Below, piece by piece: positions 1 to 9,052 of a DNA stretch of 64,000 nt. The position numbers were made by a program, and so were the translations under genes. Origin of the DNA: Chryseobacterium lathyri (GTDB taxonomy: Bacteria > Bacteroidota > Bacteroidia > Flavobacteriales > Weeksellaceae); the NCBI RefSeq assembly GCF_030812195.1, contig NZ_JAUSSF010000002.1:186001-250000 (forward strand), read 5' to 3'. Under the pieces are notes generated by a model. That model had not been told where the DNA came from, searched no databases, and saw only the letters and a list, made by a program, of their open reading frames with translations. How positions within the stretch are numbered: the stretch's first letter is position 1; each line of letters starts with the position of its first letter.

Positions 1-210
1 TACTCTGGAAATACCGAACGTTCTCATGTATCCTCTAGGTCTACCTGTTAGTTTACATCTGTTGTGTAATCTTACAGGAGAAGCATTTTTAGGTAATTTC
101 TGAAGTCCTTCATAATCACCAGCTTCTTTTAAAGCTTTTCTTTTGTCAGCGTATTTAGCAACTAGTGCTTCTCTTTTGCGCTCACGCGCTTTCATTGATT
201 CTTTAGCCAT
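1..210 (-). CDS. rpsN: 30S ribosomal protein uS14, 3' end cut by window edge
   Basis: Ribosomal protein of the 30S head. The first 70 residues are present, starting [20 protein letters not shown] and reaching the conserved [17 protein letters not shown] core; the stop lies beyond the left edge. Only one cysteine is visible, so this is the zinc-free form of S14. It follows rplE by 3 bases in the spc part of the operon. Confidence 0.95.
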   Translation of the reverse strand, partial: MAKESMKARERKREALVAKYADKRKALKEAGDYEGLQKLPKNASPVRLHNRCKLTGRPRGYMRTFGISRV

Positions 211-213
211 TTC

Positions 214-765
214 TTAGTTCTTTTTAAATGGTAAACCGAAGTGAGTTAATAAAGCTTTCGCTTCTTTATCTGTTTTCGCAGTTGTTACGAAAGTGATGTC
301 CATCCCTTGGATTTTTTTCACTTTGTCAATTACGATTTCAGGGAAGATAATCTGCTCAGTAATACCTAAGTTATAATTACCTCTACCATCGAACCCGTCT
401 GCCTTGATACCAGAGAAATCTCTGATACGTGGTAAAGCAGAAGAAGTAAGTCTGTCTAAGAATTCATACATTTTATGAGCTCTCAATGTTACCTTAGCAC
501 CTACAGGCATACCTTTTCTCAATTTGAAAGCCGCTTCGTCTTTCTTAGAGATAGTACCTACTGCTTTCTGGCCAGTAATCATTGTTAATTCTTCTACAGC
601 ATAATCAATGATTTTCTTGTCTGCAGTTGCATCACCTAATCCTTGAGATAGGATGATTTTTTCCAATCTAGGTACCTGCATTACAGATTTGTACCCAAAT
701 TCTTCCATCATTGCAGGAACAATTTTCTCTCTGTATATATTTTTGGGTCTTGCTATAAATTCCAT
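214..765 (-). CDS. rplE: 50S ribosomal protein uL5
   Basis: Binds 5S rRNA in the central protuberance of the large subunit. At 183 residues it has the normal bacterial length, and it shows family motifs such as [11 protein letters not shown] near residue 35 and PRIRDFSGI near residue 112. It lies between rplX and rpsN, with 13 bases to rplX, which is the standard spc order. The ATG ends at base 765. Confidence 0.97.
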   Translation of the reverse strand: MEFIARPKNIYREKIVPAMMEEFGYKSVMQVPRLEKIILSQGLGDATADKKIIDYAVEELTMITGQKAVGTISKKDEAAFKLRKGMPVGAKVTLRAHKMYEFLDRLTSSALPRIRDFSGIKADGFDGRGNYNLGITEQIIFPEIVIDKVKKIQGMDITFVTTAKTDKEAKALLTHFGLPFKKN

Positions 766-778
766 GTGTTAATTCAAA

Positions 779-1105
779 TTATAAAGTTTCACCCGTTTTT
801 CTATCGATTCTTACTTTCTTATCTCCGTCGATTTTATAACCGATTTTGATAGCTTTTCCGTCTTTACCAACTAGAGCTACGTTTGAGATATGGATAGAAG
901 CTTCCTTTTCAGTAATTCCACCTTGAGGGTTAGAAGCTGAAGGCTTAACGTGTTTTTTAACGATGTTAAGTCCTGCAACGATTACTCTTGGGTCTTTTCC
1001 TTCTTTTTTGATCACTTCAATAACTTCACCAGTCTTACCTTTGATATCTTTCTTACCTGTAGTAATGATGACGTTATCTCCTCTTTTTATTTTTAACTTT
1101 GACAT
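779..1105 (-). CDS. rplX: 50S ribosomal protein uL24
   Basis: Assembly-initiating large-subunit protein. The 108-residue sequence has the N-terminal KOW motif (KLKIKRGDNVIITTGKKDIK) and the conserved GLNIVKKHVKPS segment near residue 45. It is co-oriented between rplN and rplE with short spacers, so it is part of the same transcript. Confidence 0.97.
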   Translation of the reverse strand: MSKLKIKRGDNVIITTGKKDIKGKTGEVIEVIKKEGKDPRVIVAGLNIVKKHVKPSASNPQGGITEKEASIHISNVALVGKDGKAIKIGYKIDGDKKVRIDRKTGETL

Positions 1106-1128
1106 TTTTCTTTTAAAAATTTTTAAAA

Positions 1129-1497
1129 TTAAAGTACTTCAGGAGCTAATGAAATGATTTTCATATATTCTTTGTCTCTCAACTCACGAGCAACAGGTCC
1201 GAAAACACGTGTTCCTCTCATTTCTCCTGCTGCGTTTAGTAATACACAAGCATTGTCTTCGAATTTGATGTATGAACCATCTTTTCTTCTAACTGCTTTT
1301 TTAGTTCTTACTACTACAGCTTTAGATACCTGACCTTTTTTAGCGTTTCCTGATGGTGTAGAATCCTTGATAGTAACAACGATTTTATCACCAACTGAAG
1401 CATATCTTCTTCTGGTTCCTCCCAGAACTCTGATAACTAGTACTTCTTTTGCACCTGTGTTATCAGCAACTTTTAATCTTGATTCTGTTTGTAACAT
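1129..1497 (-). CDS. rplN: 50S ribosomal protein uL14
   Basis: Large-subunit protein at the subunit interface. The length of 122 residues is standard. The start [20 protein letters not shown] and the motif [18 protein letters not shown] are highly conserved. Its start codon lies 2 bases after the rpsQ stop, consistent with translational coupling. It is the first gene of the spc segment, here continuous with the S10 segment. Confidence 0.97.
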   Translation of the reverse strand: MLQTESRLKVADNTGAKEVLVIRVLGGTRRRYASVGDKIVVTIKDSTPSGNAKKGQVSKAVVVRTKKAVRRKDGSYIKFEDNACVLLNAAGEMRGTRVFGPVARELRDKEYMKIISLAPEVL

Positions 1498-1499
1498 TA

Positions 1500-1754
1500 T
1501 TACTTAGCTTTTTCAATGATTCTTACTAATCTCCATCTCTTGCTCTTGCTCAAAGGTCTAGTTTCCTGGATCAGAACTGTATCACCTTCTGTGCATTCGT
1601 TGTTTTCGTCGTGTGCAGTATATTTTTTCGTTTTTAATACGAATTTACCGTACATCGGGTGTTTCACTCTCGTAGTCTCACTTACAACAATGGTCTTTTC
1701 CATTTTATTGCTGGAAACTATTCCGATTCTTTCTTTTCTTAAGTTTCTTTCCAT
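1500..1754 (-). CDS. rpsQ: 30S ribosomal protein uS17
   Basis: Small-subunit OB-fold protein binding 16S rRNA. It has 84 residues with the family signature [20 protein letters not shown] and [19 protein letters not shown]. It lies between rpmC (14 bases upstream) and rplN (2 bases downstream), in canonical order. Confidence 0.97.
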   Translation of the reverse strand: MERNLRKERIGIVSSNKMEKTIVVSETTRVKHPMYGKFVLKTKKYTAHDENNECTEGDTVLIQETRPLSKSKRWRLVRIIEKAK

Positions 1755-1768
1755 AATGTATGAAAATC

Positions 1769-1957
1769 TTATTGTTGTTTAGTGGTTAACTCAGTGTTTA
1801 GTCTAGCGATCGATCTTCTCAAATCTCTGATTTGAATCGGGTTTTCAATTGGACTGATCTTGTGAGCCAATTTCAGTTTTGAATATTGAGTTTTCAATTC
1901 AGCAAGTTTTGCTTGAATATCACCCGCGCTTAAATTTTTAATATCAGCTTGTTTCAT
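1769..1957 (-). CDS. rpmC: 50S ribosomal protein uL29
   Basis: Two-helix protein near the polypeptide exit tunnel. It has 62 residues, typical of the family, with the conserved core [20 protein letters not shown] and a [14 protein letters not shown] helix. It is placed between rplP (11 bases) and rpsQ. Confidence 0.95.
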   Translation of the reverse strand: MKQADIKNLSAGDIQAKLAELKTQYSKLKLAHKISPIENPIQIRDLRRSIARLNTELTTKQQ

Positions 1958-1968
1958 TGTATCAAAGA

Positions 1969-2394
1969 TTATAGAGGTTTAACAAAATCGTTAGCAACTA
2001 CGAATTTAGTAACTACCGGTAATTTCTGAGCAGCAAGTCTTAAAGCTTCCTTAGCGATTTCGTAAGATACTCCTCCGATTTCGAACATAATTTTACCTGG
2101 TTTTACTACAGCTACCCAATATTCCACGGCACCTTTACCTTTACCCATACGTACTTCAGCTGGTTTTTTAGTAATTGGCTTATCCGGGAAGATTTTGATC
2201 CATAGCTGACCTTCTCTCTTCATATATCTAGTCGCAGCGATACGAGCAGCTTCGATTTGTCTTGCAGTGATCCAAGCACCTTCTATAGCTTTGATTCCAA
2301 AAGTTCCGTAAGCCAGTTGATTACCTCTTTGAGCAATCCCCTTCATCTTCATCTTGTGAACTCTACGGAATTTGGTTCTTTTTGGTTGTAACAT
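1969..2394 (-). CDS. rplP: 50S ribosomal protein uL16
   Basis: Large-subunit protein near the A site and 5S rRNA. It has 141 residues, beginning [19 protein letters not shown], with the [19 protein letters not shown] motif near residue 78. The gap to rpsC upstream is unusually long for this operon (98 bases) and carries a tandem repeat. Confidence 0.97.
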   Translation of the reverse strand: MLQPKRTKFRRVHKMKMKGIAQRGNQLAYGTFGIKAIEGAWITARQIEAARIAATRYMKREGQLWIKIFPDKPITKKPAEVRMGKGKGAVEYWVAVVKPGKIMFEIGGVSYEIAKEALRLAAQKLPVVTKFVVANDFVKPL

Positions 2395-2403
2395 AATTTC
2401 TAA

Positions 2404-2431
2404 ATTTTAGATTTTAGATTTTAGATTTTAG
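2404..2431. repeat. Tandem repeat, four ATTTTAG units, between rpsC and rplP
   Basis: Four exact 7-base ATTTTAG units stand side by side, flanked by partial copies (TAA before, ATTTTTT after). They occupy the middle of the longest spacer in the S10 operon, just downstream of the low-complexity end of rpsC. A length change here would not disturb any reading frame. Confidence 0.85.
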
Positions 2432-2492
2432 ATTTTTTATATTTTAAAAAAGTAACGGTAATTTAAAATTCAAAATTTCTAACCTAAAATTT

Positions 2493-3239
2493 TTAATTAT
2501 TATTGTTATTATTGTTATTTTTTCTAGGTCTTCTGTTGTCTCTGTCTCCTCTGTTTCCGCCTCCTGAAGGACCTCCTTTTTTCTGTTGTCCCACTAGTGG
2601 AGAAAGATCTCTTTTACCGTAAACCTCTCCTTTCATGATCCAAACTTTCACGCCTAATCTACCGTAAGTAGTGTGAGCTTCAGCCCAGTGATAATCGATA
2701 TCAGCTCTGAAAGTAGACAAAGGAATTCTTCCGTCTTTGAAAGATTCGCTTCTTGCCATTTCAGCACCGTTCAATCTACCAGAGATTTGAACTTTGATAC
2801 CTTCAGCACCCATTCTCATTGTACTAGCCATTGCCATTTTAACAGCTCTTCTGTAAGAAATTCTGTTTTCGATCTGCTTAGAGATGCTGTCTGCCACTAA
2901 TACTGCGTCAAGTTCAGGTCTTTTGATTTCGAAAATGTTGATTTGAATATCCTTACCTGTAAGTTTCTTCAATTCTTCTTTCAATTTATCAACTTCCTGA
3001 CCTCCTTTACCGATGATAAGTCCCGGTCTAGCAGTAGTGATCGTCACTGTTACTAATTTCAGTGTTCTTTCAATATAAATTTTTGAAATACCACCTTTAG
3101 ATAATCTAGCCTCAAGGTATCTTCTGATTTTGTAGTCTTCCGCGATTCTGTCTCCATAATCGTTTCCGCCAAACCAGTTAGAATCCCATCCTCTGATGAT
3201 ACCTAATCTGTTACCAATTGGATTTGTCTTCTGTCCCAT
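2493..3239 (-). CDS. rpsC: 30S ribosomal protein uS3 with Gly/Arg/Asn-rich tail
   Basis: Small-subunit head protein at the mRNA entry channel. It starts [21 protein letters not shown], carries the KH-domain motif [17 protein letters not shown] near residue 70 and the S3 C-terminal domain [21 protein letters not shown]. After about residue 215 it continues as a low-complexity basic tail rich in G, R and N and ends in eight asparagines encoded by AAT/AAC codons. This makes it 248 residues, longer than the roughly 210-235 of many bacterial S3 proteins. The asparagine run is a microsatellite and may vary between strains. Confidence 0.97.
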   Translation of the reverse strand: MGQKTNPIGNRLGIIRGWDSNWFGGNDYGDRIAEDYKIRRYLEARLSKGGISKIYIERTLKLVTVTITTARPGLIIGKGGQEVDKLKEELKKLTGKDIQINIFEIKRPELDAVLVADSISKQIENRISYRRAVKMAMASTMRMGAEGIKVQISGRLNGAEMARSESFKDGRIPLSTFRADIDYHWAEAHTTYGRLGVKVWIMKGEVYGKRDLSPLVGQQKKGGPSGGGNRGDRDNRRPRKNNNNNNNN

Positions 3240-3246
3240 ACCTTGA

Positions 3247-3645
3247 TTAATTTTCTTTATTACCTAAGATTAATGTAACGTGGTTAGATCTTTTTCTGAT
3301 TCTATACCCTCTACCTTGCGGAGCTGGTCTTAGTCTCTTCAATTGTCTTGCACTATCCACGAAGATTTCTTTAATGATAAGGTTTGCTTCTTCAATATCA
3401 GCACCTTCATTTTTAGTCTGCCAGTTTGCCATAGCAGAAAGAAGTAATTTCTCTAATTTGTTAGAGGCTTCTTTTTTAGAATATTTTAGGATATAAAGAG
3501 CTTTATCTACCTGCTCTCCTCTAATGATATCAGCAACTAATCTCATTTTTCTTGGAGATGATGGGCAGTCATTTAATGAAGCTTTTACAACGTCTTTGTT
3601 AGCTTCTTTTCTTGCGATTGAACTATCTTGTTTTCTTGATCCCAT
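3247..3645 (-). CDS. rplV: 50S ribosomal protein uL22
   Basis: Lines the exit tunnel of the large subunit. It has 132 residues. An N-terminal extension of about 20 residues precedes the family core [22 protein letters not shown], and the C-terminal hairpin motif [22 protein letters not shown] is intact. It starts 2 bases after the rpsS stop and ends 7 bases before rpsC. Confidence 0.96.
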   Translation of the reverse strand: MGSRKQDSSIARKEANKDVVKASLNDCPSSPRKMRLVADIIRGEQVDKALYILKYSKKEASNKLEKLLLSAMANWQTKNEGADIEEANLIIKEIFVDSARQLKRLRPAPQGRGYRIRKRSNHVTLILGNKEN

Positions 3646-3647
3646 GA

Positions 3648-3926
3648 TTATCTGCTTCCTTTATTTTTGTTACCACCATGACCTCTGAAAGATCTTGTTG
3701 GAGAAAATTCGCCTAACTTGTGACCTACCATGTTTTCTGTAACATAAACAGGGATAAACGATTTCCCGTTGTGTACTGCAATAGTTTGTCCTACGAAGTC
3801 CGGAGAGATCATCGATGCTCTAGACCAAGTTTTAATAACTGTCTTCTTACCAGACTCTATGTTTGTCTGAACCTTCTTATCTAAAGTATGATGAATGAAT
3901 GGTCCTTTTTTAAGTGATCTTGCCAT
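3648..3926 (-). CDS. rpsS: 30S ribosomal protein uS19
   Basis: Small-subunit head protein contacting the A-site finger. It has 92 residues with the near-invariant start [19 protein letters not shown], the [20 protein letters not shown] motif and the [16 protein letters not shown] end. The gaps to rplB and rplV are 2 bases each. Confidence 0.98.
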   Translation of the reverse strand: MARSLKKGPFIHHTLDKKVQTNIESGKKTVIKTWSRASMISPDFVGQTIAVHNGKSFIPVYVTENMVGHKLGEFSPTRSFRGHGGNKNKGSR

Positions 3927-3928
3927 AA

Positions 3929-4750
3929 TTATTTTCTTTTAGATATGATATGACGGTTAGACGCTTTGTTTTTCTTTCTGGTTTTGTAACCTTTAGCCGG
4001 CATACCGTTTCTAGATCTTGGGTGACCTCCAGAAGAACGTCCTTCACCACCTCCCATTGGGTGATCTACAGGGTTCATTACTACCGGTCTAGTTCTAGGT
4101 CTTCTACCTAACCATCTGCTTCTACCAGCCTTACCTGAAACAGTTAACTGATGATCAGAGTTAGAAACAGATCCAATCATTGCATAACATTCAGTAAGGA
4201 TCATTCTGGATTCTCCTGAAGGCAATTTGATGATTGCATATTTTCCGTCTCTTGAAGTTAATTGAGCTGAAGAACCAGCACTTCTTGCTAAAATAGCACC
4301 TTGTCCAGGCTTCATTTCAACACAAGAAATTACAGTACCCAATGGAATGTTTTTCAATTTCATTGCGTTACCTACATTCGGTTCTACGCTTTCTCCTGAA
4401 ACTACTTTCTGATCTACTTTGATACCGTTTGGAGCGATGATATATCTCTTCTCTCCATCTGCGTACTCTAATAAAGCGATAAATGCAGTTCTGTTTGGAT
4501 CATATTCTACAGTTTTTACCGTTGCTTCAACATCATGCTTGTTTCTTTTGAAGTCGATAATTCTGTATTTCTTTTTGTGTCCACCTCCGGTGTAACGCAT
4601 GGTCATTTTACCAGTTTGGTTACGTCCACCTGACTTACTAATACCAACTGTTAGAGATTTCTCTGGTTTGTTGGTAGTAATTTCCTCAAAATTGTTTACA
4701 ATTCTGAATCTCTGTCCTGGGGTGATAGGTTTTAATTTTCTAACAGACAT
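3929..4750 (-). CDS. rplB: 50S ribosomal protein uL2
   Basis: Core large-subunit protein next to the peptidyl-transferase centre. It has 273 residues and the C-terminal signature [20 protein letters not shown] near residue 223, which includes the conserved histidine involved in subunit association. It is located between rplW (22 bases upstream) and rpsS. Confidence 0.98.
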   Translation of the reverse strand: MSVRKLKPITPGQRFRIVNNFEEITTNKPEKSLTVGISKSGGRNQTGKMTMRYTGGGHKKKYRIIDFKRNKHDVEATVKTVEYDPNRTAFIALLEYADGEKRYIIAPNGIKVDQKVVSGESVEPNVGNAMKLKNIPLGTVISCVEMKPGQGAILARSAGSSAQLTSRDGKYAIIKLPSGESRMILTECYAMIGSVSNSDHQLTVSGKAGRSRWLGRRPRTRPVVMNPVDHPMGGGEGRSSGGHPRSRNGMPAKGYKTRKKNKASNRHIISKRK

Positions 4751-4772
4751 TACTATTATTTATAATTAATAA

Positions 4773-5063
4773 TTAATTTACAGCAAAAATATCGATAACT
4801 TCACCTTCAACAAGCTTGATTACCGCCTTTTTCAATTTGTTTGTCTTTCCTACTTGAAGACCTTTTTTAGTGTATTTTGAAGAAACCTTCGGAGCATAAA
4901 TCATTGTGTTAACGTCTGCTACTTTTACACCGTAAGCTGCTTCAACAGCTTTTTTAATCTGGATCTTATTAGCCTTAGGATCTACTAAGAAAGAATAAGA
5001 ACCTCTTAAATCTGTAAGGTAATTAGCCTTTTCTGAGATAACTGGTTTAATAATAAGTGACAT
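4773..5063 (-). CDS. rplW: 50S ribosomal protein uL23
   Basis: Exit-tunnel-rim protein that docks trigger factor and SRP. It has 96 residues with the start MSLIIKPVISEKANYLTDLR and the conserved KIQIKKAVEAAYGVKVADVNT segment. It lies 3 bases after rplD in standard S10-operon order. Confidence 0.96.
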   Translation of the reverse strand: MSLIIKPVISEKANYLTDLRGSYSFLVDPKANKIQIKKAVEAAYGVKVADVNTMIYAPKVSSKYTKKGLQVGKTNKLKKAVIKLVEGEVIDIFAVN

Positions 5064-5066
5064 GAT

Positions 5067-5696
5067 TTATTTCTTTAAATTTTCCTGGAATTTTTCAACT
5101 GCACCTTCTAAGAATACGATCTCACCTGCATTCATCAAGTCATATGAACTAATTTCGTTGAAGTTCATTACTTTAGTTTTAGGTAAGTTTCTTGAAGATA
5201 AATACACATTCTTGTTAGCTTCAGGAAGAACAAATAGAGATTTCTTATCGTTCAATGCCAATGCATTTAGGATAGTGATGAAATCTTTAGTTTTAGGAGC
5301 GTTTAAGCTCATATCCTCCATTACTCTGATGCTGTTGTCTCTCATTTTCTGAGATAAAACAGATTTTTTAGCTAATCTCTTAAGAGCTTTGTTCAATTTG
5401 AATCTGTAGTCTCTAGGTTTTGGTCCGAATACTCTACCTCCACCTCTGAAAGTTGGAGATTTGATATCACCATATCTAGCAGAACCAGATCCTTTTTGCT
5501 TCTTAAGCTTTTTAGTAGAAGCAGTAATTTCGCTTCTTTCTTTTGATTTATGAGTCCCTTGTCTCTGTGCTGCAAGGTACTGTTTAACTTCTAAGTAAAC
5601 CGCGTGCTGATTTGGCTCAATTCCGAATACTGATTCGTCTAGAGTTACTTTTCTTCCGGTCTCTTTTCCTGATGTATTTAATACTACTAGTTCCAT
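5067..5696 (-). CDS. rplD: 50S ribosomal protein uL4
   Basis: Large-subunit tunnel protein; in enterobacteria it also represses the S10 operon, which is not shown here. It has 209 residues, with the conserved loop [20 protein letters not shown] near residue 72 and [20 protein letters not shown]. Its ATG lies inside the 3' end of rplC (10-base overlap), which implies translational coupling. Confidence 0.97.
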   Translation of the reverse strand: MELVVLNTSGKETGRKVTLDESVFGIEPNQHAVYLEVKQYLAAQRQGTHKSKERSEITASTKKLKKQKGSGSARYGDIKSPTFRGGGRVFGPKPRDYRFKLNKALKRLAKKSVLSQKMRDNSIRVMEDMSLNAPKTKDFITILNALALNDKKSLFVLPEANKNVYLSSRNLPKTKVMNFNEISSYDLMNAGEIVFLEGAVEKFQENLKK

Positions 5697-6313
5697 TTTC
5701 TGATAATTACATAAGAATTTTTAGCTCCCGGAACAGCACCTTTTACTACTAAAAGATTTTGTTCTTGATCCACTTTTAATACTTGAAGGTTTTGTACAGT
5801 TACCTGCTTACCTCCCATTCTACCCGCCATTCTCATTCCTTTGAATACTCTTGAAGGATCCGATCCAGCACCGATAGAACCTGGAGCTCTAAGTCTGTTG
5901 TGCTGACCATGAGTAGCTTGCATTACACCTCCAAAGCCATGTCTTTTAACAACACCCTGGAAACCTTTACCTTTTGAAGTTCCTGTTACGTCAACATACT
6001 CTCCTTCAGAGAATAAATCAACTTTTACTTCTTCTCCTACTTTTACCTCGTCTACGAATTCTCTGTAGAATTCTACCAACTTAGCTTTTGGAGCAGAACC
6101 AGCCTTTTTGAAATGGCCAGCTAACGCTTTACCTACGTTCTTTTCACTCTTGTCATCGAAACCTAACTGAACTGACTTGTAGCCGTCCTTTTCTATGGTT
6201 CTGACCTGTAAAACCGAGCATGGACCAGCCTGAATAACTGTACAAGGAATATTCTTTCCTTCTTCGTTAAACAAAGACGTCATACCGATTTTTTTACCAA
6301 TAATACCTGACAT
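5687..6313 (-). CDS. rplC: 50S ribosomal protein uL3
   Basis: Early-assembling large-subunit protein. It has 208 residues with the start [20 protein letters not shown] and the signature [20 protein letters not shown] near residue 116. It is the first gene of its transcript: rpsJ, which normally stands directly before it, lies about 11.2 kb away in the str operon. A dedicated promoter and a leader of about 100 bases precede it. Confidence 0.97.
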   Translation of the reverse strand: MSGIIGKKIGMTSLFNEEGKNIPCTVIQAGPCSVLQVRTIEKDGYKSVQLGFDDKSEKNVGKALAGHFKKAGSAPKAKLVEFYREFVDEVKVGEEVKVDLFSEGEYVDVTGTSKGKGFQGVVKRHGFGGVMQATHGQHNRLRAPGSIGAGSDPSRVFKGMRMAGRMGGKQVTVQNLQVLKVDQEQNLLVVKGAVPGAKNSYVIIRKWN

Positions 6314-6412
6314 TGTTTATATTAAATAAAATTTATCTTTCTAGTTTCCACATTTTTAGGAGGTCTGAAGCAATTTCTACTTTTGATATAGGCATACTAC
6401 GCCCCTAAAATG
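6314..6412 (-). promoter_or_regulatory. 5' leader of the rplC operon, possible structured leader
   Basis: About 100 transcribed bases precede rplC. Bases 6348-6350 plus 6354-6360 (CCA..TTTTAGG) can pair with 6404-6413 (CCTAAAATGG). The enclosed segment ends in a small GGC/GCC hairpin at 6391-6403. Such a fold would suit ribosomal-protein autoregulation, but that is inference from pairing alone. Confidence 0.35.
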
Positions 6413-6419
6413 GAGTGTG

Positions 6420-6450
6420 CAAATTTATGAATATTTTTAGAACTGACAAA
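6420..6450 (-). promoter_or_regulatory. Promoter of the rplC (S10) operon
   Basis: On the minus strand a -33 box TTTG (6450-6447) is followed after 19 bases by TAAATTTG (6427-6420). This matches the known Bacteroidota consensus TTTG-N17-23-TAnnTTTG. Transcription should start near 6413. It makes the rplC operon independent of the str operon. Confidence 0.8.
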
Positions 6451-6543
6451 TATTTTAAGTAAAATATTTTGATTTTTAATCAATTAGGTGATTTTGAAAA
6501 AACCGGATGGAAATTTTCAGAGAATTATTTTGGTTTTAAAAAA

Positions 6544-6568
6544 TAAAATAAGGAAAAAGCCTATTTTA
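6544..6568 (-). terminator. Terminator of the DeoR/GlpR gene
   Basis: The hairpin TAAAATA(A)GG (6544-6553) pairs with CCTATTTTA (6560-6568). On the minus strand it is followed by a run of T. The stem overlaps the TAG stop codon of the regulator (6561-6563). Confidence 0.65.
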
Positions 6569-7325
6569 TAATAACCGAAACCCCTATTTCTTCTAGTGCT
6601 GCCTTATCTTCGGCACAGATGCCACTATCCGTAATCAGATAATCAACTTTATCCAGAGGAGCAATCTTTCCAAATCCTTTTTTATTCAGCTTTGAAGAAT
6701 CACCAAGAATGACTACTTTTTCGGAGCACTCTATCATAAGCTGATTCAAATGAGCTTCCGCAGCATTGGATGTACTGATTCCGAAATTAATATCAATACC
6801 ATCTACGCCCAGAAAAAGCTTATTACAGGAAAACTGCTTAAGAATGCCTTCAGAAATGGAACCTACTATGGAGGTAGAGCTCTTTCGGACTTCACCACCC
6901 AATTGTATAATATTAATATTAGGATTATTGCACAGTTCAATAGCCACCCTTAAGGAAGAGGTCAAAACCGTAAGAGGACCAAAGTTCATCAACATTCTTG
7001 CAAGATAATGCATCGTAGTCCCCGAAGCCAGAATAATACAGTCATTCTCTTGAATTAACTGCAAGGCTGCCTTAGCAATGTTCTGCTTGGCTTCTACATT
7101 GATGTTTTCTTTTTCATCTACATTCCTTTCGTAGGCATATCGTACATGTTTGCTTGCCCCTCCGTGGTTTCGGAAAAGCAATCCTAGGCTTTCGAGATAA
7201 TTCAGATCCTTTCGGACCGTAACTGACGAAACATTGAACTTCTCACACAGATCCTGTACAAGAACATACCCTTTTTCATCCAGTTCCTTTAATATATCAT
7301 CGTGCCTTGGTATCAACTTTTCCAT
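6561..7325 (-). CDS. glpR: DeoR-family (GlpR-like) transcriptional repressor
   Basis: Probable repressor of the divergent glycerol genes. The N-terminus holds the DeoR winged helix (YVLVQDLCEKFNVSSVTVRKDL, then LNYLESLGLLFRNHGGA), and the rest is the sugar-phosphate-sensing DeoRC domain with GTTMHYLA and FLGVDGIDINFG. I prefer the ATG at 7325 (MEKLIPRHDDIL), which gives 254 residues; an upstream ATG at 7367 would add 14 atypical residues. It is divergent from glpD, with operator-like repeats between them. The inducer is likely glycerol-3-phosphate by family analogy; the symbol rests on context. Confidence 0.85.
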   Translation of the reverse strand: MEKLIPRHDDILKELDEKGYVLVQDLCEKFNVSSVTVRKDLNYLESLGLLFRNHGGASKHVRYAYERNVDEKENINVEAKQNIAKAALQLIQENDCIILASGTTMHYLARMLMNFGPLTVLTSSLRVAIELCNNPNINIIQLGGEVRKSSTSIVGSISEGILKQFSCNKLFLGVDGIDINFGISTSNAAEAHLNQLMIECSEKVVILGDSSKLNKKGFGKIAPLDKVDYLITDSGICAEDKAALEEIGVSVIIK

Positions 7326-7409
7326 TCTGATTCTTTCATCAAAAATACCATTTTTTTTCGAGACCAATAAAATTTCATTTATTTTCTTTTTAGTTTCATT
7401 TTTAATTTA

Positions 7410-7440
7410 TACATTTGAAAACGAAACATAAACGAAACAT
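7410..7440 (+). promoter_or_regulatory. glpD promoter -7 box with two ACGAAACAT operator repeats
   Basis: TACATTTG (7410-7417) fits the -7 consensus TAnnTTTG; no clear -33 box is seen. Directly downstream stand two exact ACGAAACAT copies (7421-7429 and 7432-7440), 11 bases apart, at the expected transcription start. GAAAC recurs at 7446 and 7451. Direct repeats of TTTCGTT type on one face of the helix are typical DeoR-family operators, so this is the likely GlpR site. Confidence 0.65.
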
Positions 7441-7442
7441 TT

Positions 7443-9041
7443 ATGAAACGAAACGAAGAAATTAATAAATTATCCAGTGTTCAGGAATGGGACTTCATCA
7501 TCATCGGAGGTGGAGCCAGTGGTCTGGGCTCAGCATTGGATGCAACCAGCAGAGGATTTAAAACCCTGCTCCTTGAGTCGCACGATTTTGCCAAAGCAAC
7601 ATCCAGCCGAAGCACCAAACTGGTACACGGCGGCGTAAGATATCTTGCACAGGGAGATGTAGGACTTGTAAAAGAAGCCCTGAAAGAAAGAGGACTACTT
7701 GCCCAAAATGCAGCACACGTAGTCAAAAACCAGTCATTTATTATTCCTAACTACACTTGGTGGGGAGGTATTTATTATAAAATAGGATTGTCTATCTATG
7801 ATTTCCTTGCAGGAAAGCTAAGTCTTGGAAAAACAAAATACATCAGCAAAGCCAGAACCATCGAAAAGCTACCAACTATTGAACAGCATAACCTGGCAAG
7901 CGGTGTGGTATATCAGGACGGACAGTTTGATGATGCAAGATTAGCAATCAATTTAACCCAGACTCTTATTGAAAAAGGAGGAAGCGCCGTTAATTATATG
8001 AAAGTAACCGGTCTTCTGAAAAATGATTCCGGAAAAGTAAACGGAGTTAAAGCGGAAGACCAGTTTTCAAACCAGCAATATGAGCTTCGTGCGAAAGCGG
8101 TCATTAATGCCACAGGGGTCTTTACGAATGACATTCTGAATATGAACAATCCTAAGCACGGTAAATTTGTCGTTCCGAGCCAGGGTATTCATTTGGTATT
8201 GGATAAATCTTTCCTGAAAAGTGATGATGCAATTATGATCCCTAAAACATCAGACGGCAGGGTCCTTTTTGTGGTCCCATGGCATGACAGAGCATTAGTG
8301 GGAACTACAGATACACTTCTGGAAAGCCCGAGTTTTGAGCCGCACGCTTTAGAATCAGAAATTAATTTCGTTTTAAATACAGCCAGACAATACTTAGCAA
8401 AGAAACCGACCAGAGAAGATGTAAAATCGATGTTCGCCGGATTAAGACCTCTTGCCGCTCCAAAAGAAGGAGGTAAAAGTACAAAAGAAGTCTCCCGGAG
8501 CCACAAAGTCATTGCTTCAGATACAGGACTGGTTTCCATCATCGGCGGAAAATGGACCACTTACCGTAAAATGGCGGAAGACACTATTGATAAAGCTGTA
8601 GAAATCCTTCATTTACACGGAGGGCCTTCCCAAACGGAAAACATGTCTATTCATGGTAATATGAAAGCGGAACTGGTTGACAGAACCAGCCACCTTTATG
8701 TGTACGGCTCAGATATTCCAGCCATAAAATCATTGCAGAACAGCGACCCTCAATATTCCCAAAAGATCCATCCTGAGCATGCTTTTACTATTGCAGAAGC
8801 CGTTTGGGCCATAAGATATGAAATGGCAGAAACTATTGAAGATATTCTCGCCAGAAGGGTCCGTCTTTTATTTTTAGATGCAAGAGCCGCGATTGACAGT
8901 GCACATACTATTGCACAGCTTATTGCCAAAGAAAAAGGACATTCCCAGGAATGGGCTAATGAACAGGAAAAAGAATTTATTGAATTAGCAAAAGGATACT
9001 TATTAACGCCTTATTCTCCCAAAACTATTACTCATAATTAA
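7443..9041 (+). CDS. glpD: Glycerol-3-phosphate dehydrogenase (FAD, respiratory)
   Basis: Oxidises glycerol-3-phosphate to dihydroxyacetone phosphate and passes electrons to quinone at the inner membrane. The FAD-binding motif [20 protein letters not shown] starts near residue 17, followed by the GlpD signature [16 protein letters not shown] near residue 52 and GLRPLAAP near residue 337. At 532 residues it is close to family length. It is the first gene of the glpD-glpK-glpF-barrel operon, 11 bases before glpK. Confidence 0.95.
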   Translation: MKRNEEINKLSSVQEWDFIIIGGGASGLGSALDATSRGFKTLLLESHDFAKATSSRSTKLVHGGVRYLAQGDVGLVKEALKERGLLAQNAAHVVKNQSFIIPNYTWWGGIYYKIGLSIYDFLAGKLSLGKTKYISKARTIEKLPTIEQHNLASGVVYQDGQFDDARLAINLTQTLIEKGGSAVNYMKVTGLLKNDSGKVNGVKAEDQFSNQQYELRAKAVINATGVFTNDILNMNNPKHGKFVVPSQGIHLVLDKSFLKSDDAIMIPKTSDGRVLFVVPWHDRALVGTTDTLLESPSFEPHALESEINFVLNTARQYLAKKPTREDVKSMFAGLRPLAAPKEGGKSTKEVSRSHKVIASDTGLVSIIGGKWTTYRKMAEDTIDKAVEILHLHGGPSQTENMSIHGNMKAELVDRTSHLYVYGSDIPAIKSLQNSDPQYSQKIHPEHAFTIAEAVWAIRYEMAETIEDILARRVRLLFLDARAAIDSAHTIAQLIAKEKGHSQEWANEQEKEFIELAKGYLLTPYSPKTITHN

Positions 9042-9052
9042 AACTTTGCAGT

